The position numbers and the translations under genes are program-made. The notes under the pieces are model-generated. The model was given only the letters and a program-made list of their open reading frames with translations, made no database searches and was not told the origin of the DNA. This document shows positions 6,325 through 14,057 of a stretch of 40,249 nt of DNA, piece after piece (position 1 is the stretch's first letter; each line of letters begins with the position of its first letter). Location of the stretch: positions 1 to 40,249 of the forward strand of contig JBKJSM010000035.1 in the NCBI GenBank assembly GCA_046594445.1. The letters run 5' to 3'. Source of the stretch: Gaiellasilicea sp046594445 (lineage in GTDB: Bacteria > Actinomycetota > Thermoleophilia > Gaiellales > Gaiellaceae).

Positions 6325-7338
6325 GTGACCGCGTTGCGGGTCGCTGTGCTGGCGCCTGTCTCCTGGCGTGTGCCGCCGCGGCACTACGGGCCGTGGGAGC
6401 AGTTCGCATCGCTGCTCACGGAGGGGCTCGTCGCGCGGGGAGTCGACGTGACGCTTTTCGCGACCGGAGACTCTCAGACCGCCGGGCGCCTCGCCTCGGT
6501 CGTGCCGACGGGGTATTCCGAAGATCCGGAGATCGACCCCAAGGTGAACGAGTGCCTGCACATCGCCCACTGCTTCGAGCGGGCCGGCGAGTTCGACCTG
6601 ATCCACAACAGCTTCGACTTCCTGCCGCTCACCTACAGCGGCCTCGTCGCCACGCCCGTCCTGACCACGATCCACGGCTTCTCCTCACCGCGGATCCTGT
6701 CCGTGTACCAGCGCTACAACGCCACCAACGCGTATGTGGCCATCAGCGACGCCGACCGGCACCCGAGCCTCGACTACCTTGCGACGATCCATCACGGGAT
6801 CGACACCGACGCCTTCGCGTTGCACGCGAATCCCGGGGGCTATCTGCTCTTCTTCGGACGGATCCACCCCGACAAGGGGGCGGTCGAGGCGATCGACACG
6901 GCCGAGCGCTGCGGCATTCCTCTCGTCATCGCGGGGATCGTCCAGGATCAGCGATACTTCGACGAGCTTGTCGCTCCCCGAATCGACGGCGACAGGGTGT
7001 CCTTCGTCGGTCCAGTGGGGCCGGCTGAGCGGCTGGAGCTTCTCGGCGGCGCGGAGGCGCTGCTGCACCTGATCGGGTTCGACGAGCCATTTGGATACAG
7101 CGTCGCCGAGTCGATGGCGTGCGGGACTCCGGTGATCGCGTTCCGGCGCGGGTCGATGCCCGAGCTGATCACCGACGGCACGACCGGGTATCTCGTCGAC
7201 GATGTCGCCGGCGCCGTCGCCGCGGCCGGCCGGGCAGCGAGTCTCGACCGGGCAGCGATCCGGGCGCAGGCCGTGGCGCGGTTCGGCAGAGCGCGCATGC
7301 TCGACGCGTACATCAGCGCGTACGAAGCAGTGGTCTAG
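6325..7338 (+). CDS. GT4-family glycosyltransferase
   Basis: This 337-aa retaining GT-B glycosyltransferase has a short N-terminal Rossmann domain (RVAVLAPVSWRVPPRHYGPW) and a C-terminal domain with LLFFGRIHPDKG. It carries the E-x7-E motif in EPFGYSVAESMACGTPVIAF, whose glutamates contact the nucleotide-sugar donor, followed by RRGSMPELI. The frame opens at 6271, but its first 18 codons are the tRNA-Gly 3' half, so I use GTG 6325. No Shine-Dalgarno is evident. It converges with a small coiled-coil gene (3-nt overlap). With the downstream GT4 hybrid and GH130 enzyme it forms a carbohydrate locus; donor and acceptor are unknown, mannose being suggested by GH130. Confidence 0.9.
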   Translation: MTALRVAVLAPVSWRVPPRHYGPWEQFASLLTEGLVARGVDVTLFATGDSQTAGRLASVVPTGYSEDPEIDPKVNECLHIAHCFERAGEFDLIHNSFDFLPLTYSGLVATPVLTTIHGFSSPRILSVYQRYNATNAYVAISDADRHPSLDYLATIHHGIDTDAFALHANPGGYLLFFGRIHPDKGAVEAIDTAERCGIPLVIAGIVQDQRYFDELVAPRIDGDRVSFVGPVGPAERLELLGGAEALLHLIGFDEPFGYSVAESMACGTPVIAFRRGSMPELITDGTTGYLVDDVAGAVAAAGRAASLDRAAIRAQAVARFGRARMLDAYISAYEAVV

Positions 7339-7529
7339 CGCTCTTGCGCGGCGGCGAGCTTCTGCACTTCGAGGGCGATCTCACGGAGAGCCTGTTCATG
7401 CCCTTCACTCCGCGCGGCCAACTCTTCGATCGAGTGCCGCGACCCGGACGTCGAGAGGAGCTGCTGGTGTGTGTGAGACCGGATCAGCTCGTCGACCCGC
7501 GTGTACAGGGTTTCGTCCAAGCCTTCCAT
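7335..7529 (-). CDS. Small coiled-coil protein
   Basis: This 64-aa protein starts at ATG 7529 behind a strong purine-rich Shine-Dalgarno (complement of 7532-7541). The C-terminal half has a clear heptad pattern (IEELAARSEGHEQALREIAL, then EVQKLAAAQER), predicting a coiled coil; the N-terminal half (MEGLDETLYTRVDELIRS) is also helical. No family recognised. It sits on the opposite strand between two glycosyltransferase genes, overlapping the stop of the first by 3 nt. It may be a scaffold or regulatory partner, but nothing proves a link. Confidence 0.7.
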   Translation of the reverse strand: MEGLDETLYTRVDELIRSHTHQQLLSTSGSRHSIEELAARSEGHEQALREIALEVQKLAAAQER

Positions 7530-7600
7530 AGCCCCCTCCTCGATCGACAGAACGATTATAGGCCAGCCCGGCATCGCAGGCATGATGCCGCGCGAAGACG

Positions 7601-9883
7601 ATGCGAATCGCGATCCTCTCGACCTACCCGCCGCGCGCGTGCGGGATCGGCACCTTCTCGTTCGACGTGCGGACGTCACTGCTCGACGCCGCGGACGTGG
7701 ACGACGTCAGCGCCCTGGTCATAGTCGACGAGCCGTCGAGCCCTCAGCGGCCGGAGATTCTCCGCACCGTCGCCCAGGGTGCGCGCGGCGACTACGTCCG
7801 GGCAGCGCGGATGCTCGGGCGTACGGACGTGGACGTGGTCCTACTTCAGCACGAGTACGGCATCTTCGGCGGCCGCGACGGCGAGTACGTGCTCTCGTTC
7901 GCCCGCGAGCTCGCGCAGCCGCTCGTCGTAACGTTGCACACGGTTCTCTCGGAGCCGTCGCCGCACCAGTTCGAGGTGCTGTCCGCGCTGTGCGGGGAGG
8001 CGGAGCGGGTGATCGTCATGACCCACACCGCGGAGCGCCTGCTGACCGAGCTCGGCGCCTGCGAGGGCGACAAGATTCGCGTCGTCCCGCACGGCGCCCC
8101 CGTCGAGCTCGGGAGCCGCCGCGACGAGCAAGAGGCCGGTGGCCGTGCGCGCTACGTCGCGCCGGTGCCCGGCGGCTACGAGCACCTCCAGTCGCGCTTC
8201 CTGCTCTCCACCTTCGGCCTGATCTCGCCGGGCAAGGGCCTGGAGACGATGATCGATGCGCTGCCTGCAATCGTCGAGCGCCATCCCGACGTGCTGTACC
8301 TGATCGCGGGCCGCACGCACCCTCAGGTCGCACGCCTGGCAGGAGAGGAGTACCGGCTGATGCTCGAGCGGCGTGTGTTCGACCTCGAGCTCGGCGACCA
8401 CGTCGAGTTCGACGACCGGTTCCTGTCGGTCGAGGAGCTGGCCGACCTGCTCGCCGCAACCGACGTCTTCGTTACGCCCTACCGCAACCGCGAGCAGATC
8501 GCCTCCGGCGCGCTCACCTTCGCGATCGCAGCCGGCTGCGCCGCGGTCTCGACTCCGTACTGGTATGCGGAGGACATGCTGCGGTCCGGCGCCGGCACGA
8601 TCGTCCCTTTCGGCGACCCGACCGCGCTCGCGGCCGCCGTGTGCGCGTACGCCGAGCAGCCGGAGGCGCTGGCGGCCGCGCGGAGCGAGGCGCGGCGGAT
8701 CGGCTCGGCCCTAACCTGGCCGTCCGTGGCCGAGGCGACCGCCGCCGTCCTGCGCGAGGCAAGCGCCGCAGCACCGCGGCGCACGCCGATTCCGGACGTC
8801 GAGCTGGAGCTCGCCGAGCCGCGGACGGGGCACCTGCTGACGCTCGTCGACGACTGCGGCATCGTCCAGCACGCGCACGGCGCGATCCCGAACCGGCAGA
8901 GCGGCTACTGCGTCGACGACGTGGCGCGGCTGACGATCGTCGCGCTCGAGCTCGAGCAGCGGACCGGCGACCGAGTCTGGATGCCTGTCCTTTACCGCTC
9001 GCTCGCCTTTCTCCACGACGCGACCGACGAGGGCGGCGCGGGGATGCGCAACTTCATGAGCTACGACCGGCGCTGGCTCGACGAGTATCACGTCGGTGAT
9101 CACGTCGGCCGCTCGATCTGGGCGCTCGGGGACGTGCTCTCGACGGCCTGGGTGCCGGCCGCCGTCGAGCCGGCCCGCCGCCTGCTGGCGTCACTCGTCG
9201 CCTCGCTCGACGCGGACATGTCGCTACGCACGGCGGCCTACGCGATTCTCGGCCTGGCCCGGCTGGATGCAGACCGGCTCGACGCCTCGGCACGTCTCCT
9301 GCTGGAGCGCTGCGTCACGCAGCTCGAAACCGCCCATGAGCAGAGCGCGCGCGACGGCTGGCGCTGGTTCGAGGATCGCCTCACCTACGACAACGCCAGG
9401 ATCCCACATGCGCTGATCGTGGGCGGAGCAGCGCTCGAGCGCGACCAGGCCGTCGCTGCCGGACTCGACTCGCTCGCCTGGCTCGGGGACGAGTGCGGGC
9501 TCGCCGAGGGCGTGTTGCGGCTGCCAGGACACCTCGGACGCGGGCGGGGCGAGCCGGCTCCGGGTGGTGGCGACGAGCAGCCTCTCGACGCGTCGGCCAT
9601 CGTAGAGGCGGAGCTCTGCGCATTCGCCGTCGCCGGCGAGCCCGAGCATGGCAGCCGTGCACAACGCGCGTTCGAGTGGTTCCTCGGACGTAACCGGTTG
9701 GGCCTGCCGCTCTACGACTTCGCCACAGGCGGCTGCAGCGATGGGCTCGGCGAGGAGGCCGTGAACGGGAACGAAGGCGCCGAGTCGACTCTTGCCTTCC
9801 ACCGCGCGCAACAGGTGCTCGACGCCGCGGGCCTGCCGCGCGTCCTCCGCCGCAGCTCCGTTCGACCGAGAGCCATGACGTGA
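7601..9883 (+). CDS. GT4 glycosyltransferase with C-terminal glycosidase-like (alpha/alpha barrel) domain
   Basis: This 760-aa two-part protein has a GT-B glycosyltransferase at about 1-395: RIAILSTYPPRACGIGTFSF, the acceptor-side LLQHEYGIFGG, LSTFGLISPGKGLETMI, and a donor-site region TPYRNREQIASGALTFAIAA that lacks the usual paired glutamates. The remainder (about 425-750) is helix-rich with repeated aromatic/acidic segments such as NRQSGYCVDDVARLTIVALE, FMSYDRRW and RWFEDRLTYDNARIPHALI, as in six-hairpin glycosidase-like proteins. The two domains could build and trim, or build and bind, the same glycan. Its stop overlaps the GTG of the GH130 gene by 4 nt (GTGA), so the two are translated together. 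Confidence 0.85.
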   Translation: MRIAILSTYPPRACGIGTFSFDVRTSLLDAADVDDVSALVIVDEPSSPQRPEILRTVAQGARGDYVRAARMLGRTDVDVVLLQHEYGIFGGRDGEYVLSFARELAQPLVVTLHTVLSEPSPHQFEVLSALCGEAERVIVMTHTAERLLTELGACEGDKIRVVPHGAPVELGSRRDEQEAGGRARYVAPVPGGYEHLQSRFLLSTFGLISPGKGLETMIDALPAIVERHPDVLYLIAGRTHPQVARLAGEEYRLMLERRVFDLELGDHVEFDDRFLSVEELADLLAATDVFVTPYRNREQIASGALTFAIAAGCAAVSTPYWYAEDMLRSGAGTIVPFGDPTALAAAVCAYAEQPEALAAARSEARRIGSALTWPSVAEATAAVLREASAAAPRRTPIPDVELELAEPRTGHLLTLVDDCGIVQHAHGAIPNRQSGYCVDDVARLTIVALELEQRTGDRVWMPVLYRSLAFLHDATDEGGAGMRNFMSYDRRWLDEYHVGDHVGRSIWALGDVLSTAWVPAAVEPARRLLASLVASLDADMSLRTAAYAILGLARLDADRLDASARLLLERCVTQLETAHEQSARDGWRWFEDRLTYDNARIPHALIVGGAALERDQAVAAGLDSLAWLGDECGLAEGVLRLPGHLGRGRGEPAPGGGDEQPLDASAIVEAELCAFAVAGEPEHGSRAQRAFEWFLGRNRLGLPLYDFATGGCSDGLGEEAVNGNEGAESTLAFHRAQQVLDAAGLPRVLRRSSVRPRAMT

Positions 9884-10839
9884 CGTCCGGTCAGCGCGAG
9901 CTCTTCCGCCGGCATCCGGGCAATCCGATTCTCACCGCGGCGGATTGGCCCAAGCCGGTGAACGTCGTCTTCAACCCCGCCGCTGCGCTCGTCGGCGGCG
10001 AGACGGTGCTGCTCGCGCGGGTCGAAACCCTGACCGGGATCTCGGAGCTCACGGCTGCCCGGTCGGCGAACGGCATCGACGGCTGGACCGTCGCGCCGGA
10101 GCCGCTGCTCAGACCGCAGGACGGGATCGAGAGCGAGCAGTGGGGCTTCGAGGACGCGCGCGCCGTCTGGGTGGAGGAGCTCGGTCGCTTCGTGATCACC
10201 TGCACCGCGTACGGCCCCGCCGGCCCGGCTGTGTACCTTGCGACGACGGAGGACTTCGTCTCCGTCGAGCGGCACGGCATCGTGATCGCGCCGGAGGACA
10301 AGAACGCCGCGCTCCTGCCAGAGCGGGTCGGGGGCAAGTGGATCCTCTTCCACCGGCCGACGACCAGCTTCGGTGGCACGCATGCCGGCATCGCGCTCTC
10401 GCGCTCGGACGACCTCTCCAGCTGGAGCCACCCCGAGCTGGTGCTGCAGCCGCGCGAGGGGGCGTGGTGGGACTCGCTCCGGATCGGGATCGGACCGCCG
10501 CTCTTGAAGACCGAGCATGGCTGGCTGCTGATCTACCACGGCGTCAAGGAGGTCGTCTCGGGAGCGATCTACCGGGTCGGGCTTGCGCTGCTCGATCTCG
10601 AGGAGCCGACGCGCGTCCTTCGCCGCGCGCCCGAGTGGGTCCTCGGTCCGCTCGAGCCCTACGAACGTCAGGGCGACGTCGGGAATGCGCTCTTCCCCTG
10701 CGGCCTCATCCACGATCCCGCGTCGGGTGAGCTCCGCCTCTACTACGGCGCCGCGGATACGTCGATCTGCCTTGCAACGGCGCAGCTAGAGGATCTGCTG
10801 GCGGCGGTGCTCGCTGCGCCTCCTGGTCGCGCCGCGTAA
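9880..10839 (+). CDS. GH130 beta-mannoside phosphorylase/hydrolase-like enzyme
   Basis: This 319-aa five-bladed beta-propeller enzyme of the GH130 type shows VFNPAAALVGGETVLLARVE, the WGFEDARAVW segment containing the conserved catalytic-acid aspartate region, DKNAALLPE, LFHRP, a WWDSLRIGIGPPLL segment, YHGV and YYGAADTSICLA. GH130 members phosphorolyse or hydrolyse beta-1,2- or beta-1,4-mannosides; phosphorylases have basic residues at the phosphate site, which I cannot assign here. GTG 9880 overlaps the previous stop. The coupling to a GT4 hybrid implies a role in turnover of the mannose-containing glycan made by that protein. Subfamily and linkage are not decidable from the sequence alone. 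Confidence 0.9.
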   Translation: MTSGQRELFRRHPGNPILTAADWPKPVNVVFNPAAALVGGETVLLARVETLTGISELTAARSANGIDGWTVAPEPLLRPQDGIESEQWGFEDARAVWVEELGRFVITCTAYGPAGPAVYLATTEDFVSVERHGIVIAPEDKNAALLPERVGGKWILFHRPTTSFGGTHAGIALSRSDDLSSWSHPELVLQPREGAWWDSLRIGIGPPLLKTEHGWLLIYHGVKEVVSGAIYRVGLALLDLEEPTRVLRRAPEWVLGPLEPYERQGDVGNALFPCGLIHDPASGELRLYYGAADTSICLATAQLEDLLAAVLAAPPGRAA

Positions 10840-10869
10840 CCGAATCGCTCGCAACGCCGTTGAAGCGGC

Positions 10870-10965
10870 ATGGAGATGTTGGTCACGGTGCTGCTCGTCC
10901 TGATGATCCCCGGGCTGCTGACGTATCTCGTGCCCGCGCGCGCGCGCGAGACCGCGCGCGACTAG
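10870..10965 (+). CDS. Possible 31-aa single-span membrane peptide
   Basis: ATG 10870 to TAG 10965 encodes MEMLVTVLLVLMIPGLLTYL followed by VPARARETARD: one hydrophobic helix with a positively charged tail, an inside-anchored topology. The ribosome-binding site is weak (aagcgg), and 31 codons could be open by chance. A comparable 21-aa hydrophobic peptide lies 160 nt away on the other strand with a strong ribosome-binding site. No family recognised. Confidence 0.35.
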   Translation: MEMLVTVLLVLMIPGLLTYLVPARARETARD

Positions 10966-11089
10966 CGCCCGCAGGCGTCCGGCGAGTCCCCTTCGCAGCA
11001 GCCGTAGCCAGCGTTCGACACGGGGGCGGCGCCGGCCTGCGTTCATCTGCCGAGCGTAGGAAGACGGCCGGCCGGACCGCGAGATGGAA

Positions 11090-11112
11090 CGGGCGCCCAC
11101 GTGGGGCGCCCG
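11090..11112. terminator. GC-rich hairpin between two micro-ORFs
   Basis: cgggcgccc (11090-11098) and gggcgcccg (11104-11112) form a perfect 9-bp stem with a 5-nt loop. It lies just past the stop of the 21-aa minus-strand gene and also downstream of the 31-aa plus-strand frame, so it may end transcription from both sides. There is no proper U tract, so it may be a weak or Rho-assisted site. Confidence 0.5.
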
Positions 11113-11123
11113 GGGTCGTCGTC

Positions 11124-11189
11124 CTAGAGGAGCCAGACGAGCAGCAGGACGACGACGATGAGAGTGAGTAGACCGCCACCGATGTACAT
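11124..11189 (-). CDS. 21-aa hydrophobic membrane peptide
   Basis: ATG 11189 to TAG 11124 encodes MYIGGGLLTLIVVVLLLVWL plus a final Leu, a single transmembrane helix and little else. A strong Shine-Dalgarno (AGGAGG, complement of 11195-11200) sits 5 nt upstream, and a hairpin follows the stop. That combination argues for a real translated micro-protein. I recall very similar short hydrophobic ORFs from related actinobacterial genomes, but cannot check. A membrane-peptide or stress role is possible; nothing in sequence decides. Confidence 0.6.
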   Translation of the reverse strand: MYIGGGLLTLIVVVLLLVWLL

Positions 11190-11276
11190 TCGGGCCTCCT
11201 GTGTCCAGTTGACGCTCGTACAACGAGCGAGCCGTCCGAGGAGATACGGACGCCTCGGTACGATGCGCCGGCGCGC

Positions 11277-11347
11277 GGCGCCGTGGCCGAGTGGTTAGGC
11301 AGAGGCCTGCAAAGCCTCGCACACCAGTTCGATTCTGGTCGGCGCCT
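11277..11347 (+). tRNA. tRNA-Cys (GCA)
   Basis: This 71-nt complete cloverleaf has acceptor GGCGCCG/CGGCGCC, a D arm gccgagtggttaggc, anticodon stem GAGGC/GCCTC around loop CTGCAAA (anticodon GCA at 11309-11311) and T arm ACCAG TTCGATT CTGGT. The discriminator is U, the identity base for cysteine. CCA is not encoded. The 3' end abuts the stop codon of a convergent membrane-protein gene with no spacer. Confidence 0.95.
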
Positions 11348-11818
11348 CTAGTCGGGCATGAGCAGCGCGATCAGCGCGACCAGTCCCGCACCCGCCAGCG
11401 CGAGACAGAGCACCGCAGCGATCGCGCTCAGCCCCAGGAAGCCGGGGCTCAGCACCCGCAGCGGAAGAGCCACACCGGCGACGTCCCGGGCGGAGCCGAG
11501 CACGCTTCGGAGCCGCCAGAGGATCCGCGGAGCTCCGCGCACTCGCGTTGTACGCGCCTCGCCCGCGATGCGTGTCAGGTCGGCCAACCGCTGCCCACCC
11601 TCGTCCGGCAGCTTCCGCAGGCGCTCGGGCAGAGCGAGCAGCTCCCGCACTCCCGGCGCGAAGAAGAGCACGATCGCGGACGGCGCCAGCAGCGCGAGCG
11701 TGAGCACCGCGTCCAGCGCCTCGAATCCGTCCCGCAGCAGAAGCAGTGCGATCGCACCGGCGCCGAAGGCCCCGGCGAGCGCAACCCGCTGGAGCAGCCG
11801 AACGAATCTGCGCGCCAT
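11348..11818 (-). CDS. Small membrane protein of unknown function
   Basis: This 156-aa protein starts at ATG 11816-11818 (MARRFVRLLQRVALAGAFGA). It has hydrophobic spans near 13-30 and 36-53, a charged middle (LPERLRKLPDEGGQRLADL) and two C-terminal spans (LRVLSPGFLGLSAIAAVLCL, then GAGLVALIALLM). The layout is two membrane hairpins around a cytoplasmic charged domain. No family recognised. It follows a small secreted-type protein by 11 nt on the same strand, so they are probably co-transcribed, and its stop touches the tRNA-Cys 3' end. Confidence 0.75.
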   Translation of the reverse strand: MARRFVRLLQRVALAGAFGAGAIALLLLRDGFEALDAVLTLALLAPSAIVLFFAPGVRELLALPERLRKLPDEGGQRLADLTRIAGEARTTRVRGAPRILWRLRSVLGSARDVAGVALPLRVLSPGFLGLSAIAAVLCLALAGAGLVALIALLMPD

Positions 11819-11829
11819 CGGCGCCGACG

Positions 11830-12117
11830 TTAGCGGCTCGCAACCTCGCTCGGCGTCCGCGCGGCGACGAGGGGCGTCGGGCAGAGCCAGTAGCTGACCT
11901 CGCCGCGCATCGCGGCGCGTGAGCAGGCGTCTCGTGAGAGGTCGGGGTAACCGGTCAGCGCGCCGGGCCGGCACTCGAGCCACTGGCCGCCGTTCGGCGC
12001 GGCAACGCTGAGCGCGGTACAGGAGCCGAGGAGGCCGGCTCGGTCGAGGACGTTCTGGCTGTGGACGAAGGCGACACCCGAGACCGTGAGCGCTGCGGCG
12101 AGGCCGTATCGGAACAT
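11830..12117 (-). CDS. Small exported or membrane-anchored protein, three cysteines
   Basis: This 95-aa protein has one N-terminal hydrophobic segment (MFRYGLAAALTVSGVAFVHS) acting as signal or anchor. A compact segment follows with three cysteines: LLGSCTALSVAAPNGGQWLE, then CRPG, DACSRAAMRGEVSYWLCPTP. Four Cys in all counting SC; two disulphides outside the membrane would fit. I recognise no characterised family. The open frame continues upstream to 12267, but ATG 12117 puts the hydrophobic segment first. It probably forms an operon with the next membrane protein (11-nt gap). Confidence 0.65.
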   Translation of the reverse strand: MFRYGLAAALTVSGVAFVHSQNVLDRAGLLGSCTALSVAAPNGGQWLECRPGALTGYPDLSRDACSRAAMRGEVSYWLCPTPLVAARTPSEVASR

Positions 12118-12208
12118 GGGGGACTCCGGTCTGCCGCAGGCAGGGGGGTTCGACGCACTGTGATCGCGAAAGCGCGTAGGTGCCATCACCCGATTGGGTC
12201 GGCCTCCG

Positions 12209-12214
12209 TACGAT
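12209..12214 (+). promoter_or_regulatory. -10 box predicting a leaderless agmatinase mRNA
   Basis: TACGAT lies 6 nt before ATG 12221. A -10 element normally sits 6-8 nt before the transcription start, so the mRNA should begin at or next to the A of the start codon. No Shine-Dalgarno is present, which agrees. Eight other genes in this window show the same arrangement. Confidence 0.55.
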
Positions 12215-12220
12215 GGCCGC

Positions 12221-13207
12221 ATGATCGATCCGCTCGAGCGTTGGCGCGGTCTCGGCCTCCCCGACAAGCCCGACTACGCCGGGCTCCTGACCTTCGGCGG
12301 AACCCCGTACACGCAGAGCGCCGCGGAGCTCGCCGGCTTCGACGTCGCTATCGTCGGCGCTCCCACGGACGACCTCGTCTCCGACCGGCCTGGGGCACGC
12401 TTCGCGCCACGTGCTATCCGGGCCGCCGGCTGCCCGGCGGGACCGCACCTGGAGACCGGTGTCGACGCCTTCGCGGAGCTCCGCATCGTCGACTACGGCG
12501 ACGCGCCGGTCGTGCCTGCGGACGCCGAACGGACTCATGCCGCGATCGAGGCCGTGGTCGGTGAGGTCGTCGACGCTGGCGTGCTCCCGATCGTCCTGGG
12601 CGGCGACCACTCGGTCTCCGAGCCGAACGTCCGCGCCGTCGCGGCGCGCCGTGGCCCTGTCGGCCTGATCCACTTCGACACGCACACCGATACCGGCCGC
12701 GAGGTCTTCTCGGTCGAACGCTCGCACGGGACGCCGATGTTCCGGCTCGTCGAGCAGGGTCACGTGGACCCGACCCGCTACGTTCAGATCGGGCTGCGCG
12801 GCTACTGGCCGGGCGAGGCCGAGTTCGACTGGCAGCGCGAGCGCGGGATCACGTCGTTCTTCATGCACGACGTTCGCGAGCAGGGCATCGACGCGATCGT
12901 CGAGCAGGCGCTCGACGTCGTCGGCGACGGGCCTACCTTCCTCACCGTCGACGTCGACGTGCTCGATCCGGCATTCGCGCCCGGCACCGGCACTCCCGAG
13001 CCCGGTGGCATGACCTCGACCGACCTCCTCCGCGCCTGCCGGCAGATCGCGGCCCGGGCGAACCTCGCCGGTGCGGACGTGGTCGAGGTGCTGCCGACGG
13101 CGATCGGCTCGGCGGACGTGACGGCTCTCGTCGCTGAGCGCGTCGTTCGCGAGATCCTGACGGGGCTCGCGCTCGCCCGGCGGAGGTCGCATGATGCCAA
13201 TCGGTGA
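12221..13207 (+). CDS. Agmatinase/arginase-family ureohydrolase
   Basis: This 328-aa protein carries the binuclear manganese site of the ureohydrolases: GGDHSVSEP (His ligand), HFDTHTDTG (the DxHxD motif) and LTVDVDVLDPAFAPGTGTPE (DxD plus the family signature). The GTGTPEPGG stretch and overall length favour agmatinase or guanidinobutyrase over arginase, but substrate cannot be fixed by eye. The enzyme would release urea from a guanidino compound, giving a polyamine precursor or nitrogen source. The frame extends to 12194, but ATG 12221 is placed by a -10 box 6 nt upstream. The GNAT gene overlaps its last 17 nt, so co-expression is likely; polyamine acetylation is a tempting link only. Confidence 0.9.
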   Translation: MIDPLERWRGLGLPDKPDYAGLLTFGGTPYTQSAAELAGFDVAIVGAPTDDLVSDRPGARFAPRAIRAAGCPAGPHLETGVDAFAELRIVDYGDAPVVPADAERTHAAIEAVVGEVVDAGVLPIVLGGDHSVSEPNVRAVAARRGPVGLIHFDTHTDTGREVFSVERSHGTPMFRLVEQGHVDPTRYVQIGLRGYWPGEAEFDWQRERGITSFFMHDVREQGIDAIVEQALDVVGDGPTFLTVDVDVLDPAFAPGTGTPEPGGMTSTDLLRACRQIAARANLAGADVVEVLPTAIGSADVTALVAERVVREILTGLALARRRSHDANR

Positions 13208-14057
13208 GGTGCGAGCATCGGGCCTCGCCGCGTTGTCGCTCGCGACTGAGCTACTGCAGCGCGCGCGCCTGACGGACGCGACCGCGGGAGTGTGGGAAGC
13301 CGCAGATCTGCAGTGGTGGTGGCGCACACCACGGCGGTCGGATGCGGTCGACGATCTCTTCTGGGTCGATGACCGGGGCCCGGTCGCGGGTGTTGTCATG
13401 ACGGACTGGAACCGGGCCTGGGCGTGCGACGCGATCACGATCCCAGGTGTCTCGCCCGTTCCGCTTGCAACGGTCTGGGATTGCGCCATGGAAGTGATCG
13501 ACGGGTTAGGGCTCGAGAAGGTCGAAGTGCTCGCCCGTGACGACGAGCTCGAGTTGCTCGGTGTGCTGTCCGGGGCCGGCTTCGCGGCCGACGGCGACGG
13601 GGGCGGGACTACCTGGATGGACGCGAGCGATCGACCGGACGTGACGGGACTGCCGGAAGGCTTCGTACTCGTGGATCGCGCCGAGCCGAAGCTTCGTGCA
13701 CACCCCATGCGCCGTCGAAACGGCGAGAACGTCGAGGCTCGCCTACAGCAGTGCTCCCTATACGACCCCGCTCTCGACCTCGCAGTCGAGGCCGCTAACG
13801 GTCAGACCGCCGGGTACGCCCTCTTCTGGTTCGACCCCGTGACCGCAGTGGGCTTGGTGGAGCCGATGCGAGTCGAGGATCCGTACCAACGGCGCGGGCT
13901 GGCGCGGGCGATGCTCAGCGAAGGCATTGAACGGCTAGCGAGACGTGGCGCCCGCCGCGTGAAGGTGGGCTATGGCACCGATGTCGCGCGTGCGCTCTAT
14001 GTTGGCGCCGGCTTCCGAGTCACGTCGACCGAAACGTCCTACAGCCGGCTGCGCTAG
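13191..14057 (+). CDS. GNAT-family N-acetyltransferase
   Basis: This 288-aa protein has a C-terminal GNAT core: GYALFWFDPVTAVGLVEPMR and VEDPYQRRGLARAML, the latter being motif A with Q-R-R-G-L-A for acetyl-CoA pyrophosphate, then ALYVGAGFRVTSTETSYSRL. The N-terminal ~150 residues may be a second, degenerate GNAT lobe (VEVLARDDELELLGVLSGAG resembles the end of such a fold). GGAGG at 13182-13186 is 4 nt from ATG 13191 and 7 nt from ATG 13194, so the second ATG may be the true start. It overlaps the agmatinase-like gene. Substrate unknown. Confidence 0.85.
   Translation: MMPIGEVRASGLAALSLATELLQRARLTDATAGVWEAADLQWWWRTPRRSDAVDDLFWVDDRGPVAGVVMTDWNRAWACDAITIPGVSPVPLATVWDCAMEVIDGLGLEKVEVLARDDELELLGVLSGAGFAADGDGGGTTWMDASDRPDVTGLPEGFVLVDRAEPKLRAHPMRRRNGENVEARLQQCSLYDPALDLAVEAANGQTAGYALFWFDPVTAVGLVEPMRVEDPYQRRGLARAMLSEGIERLARRGARRVKVGYGTDVARALYVGAGFRVTSTETSYSRLR

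Noticed and set aside
5810..6409. Minus-strand frame beginning with a GLEPTTFCMA-type sequence
   Set aside because: That peptide is the antisense translation of a tRNA-Gly 3' half, a well-known annotation artefact. The rest is antisense to the garbled small gene.
7501..9099. 532-aa plus-strand frame over the GT4 hybrid gene
   Set aside because: Extremely Arg/Pro/Ala-rich with no hydrophobic core; a shifted-frame shadow of the 760-aa glycosyltransferase.
9712..10713. 333-aa minus-strand frame opposite GH130
   Set aside because: Antisense shadow of a well-supported GH130 gene. Highly charged composition without domain features.
11348..13708. 786-aa open frame on the minus strand
   Set aside because: Only its last 156 codons (from ATG 11818) look like a protein. 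The rest is antisense to the agmatinase and acetyltransferase genes.
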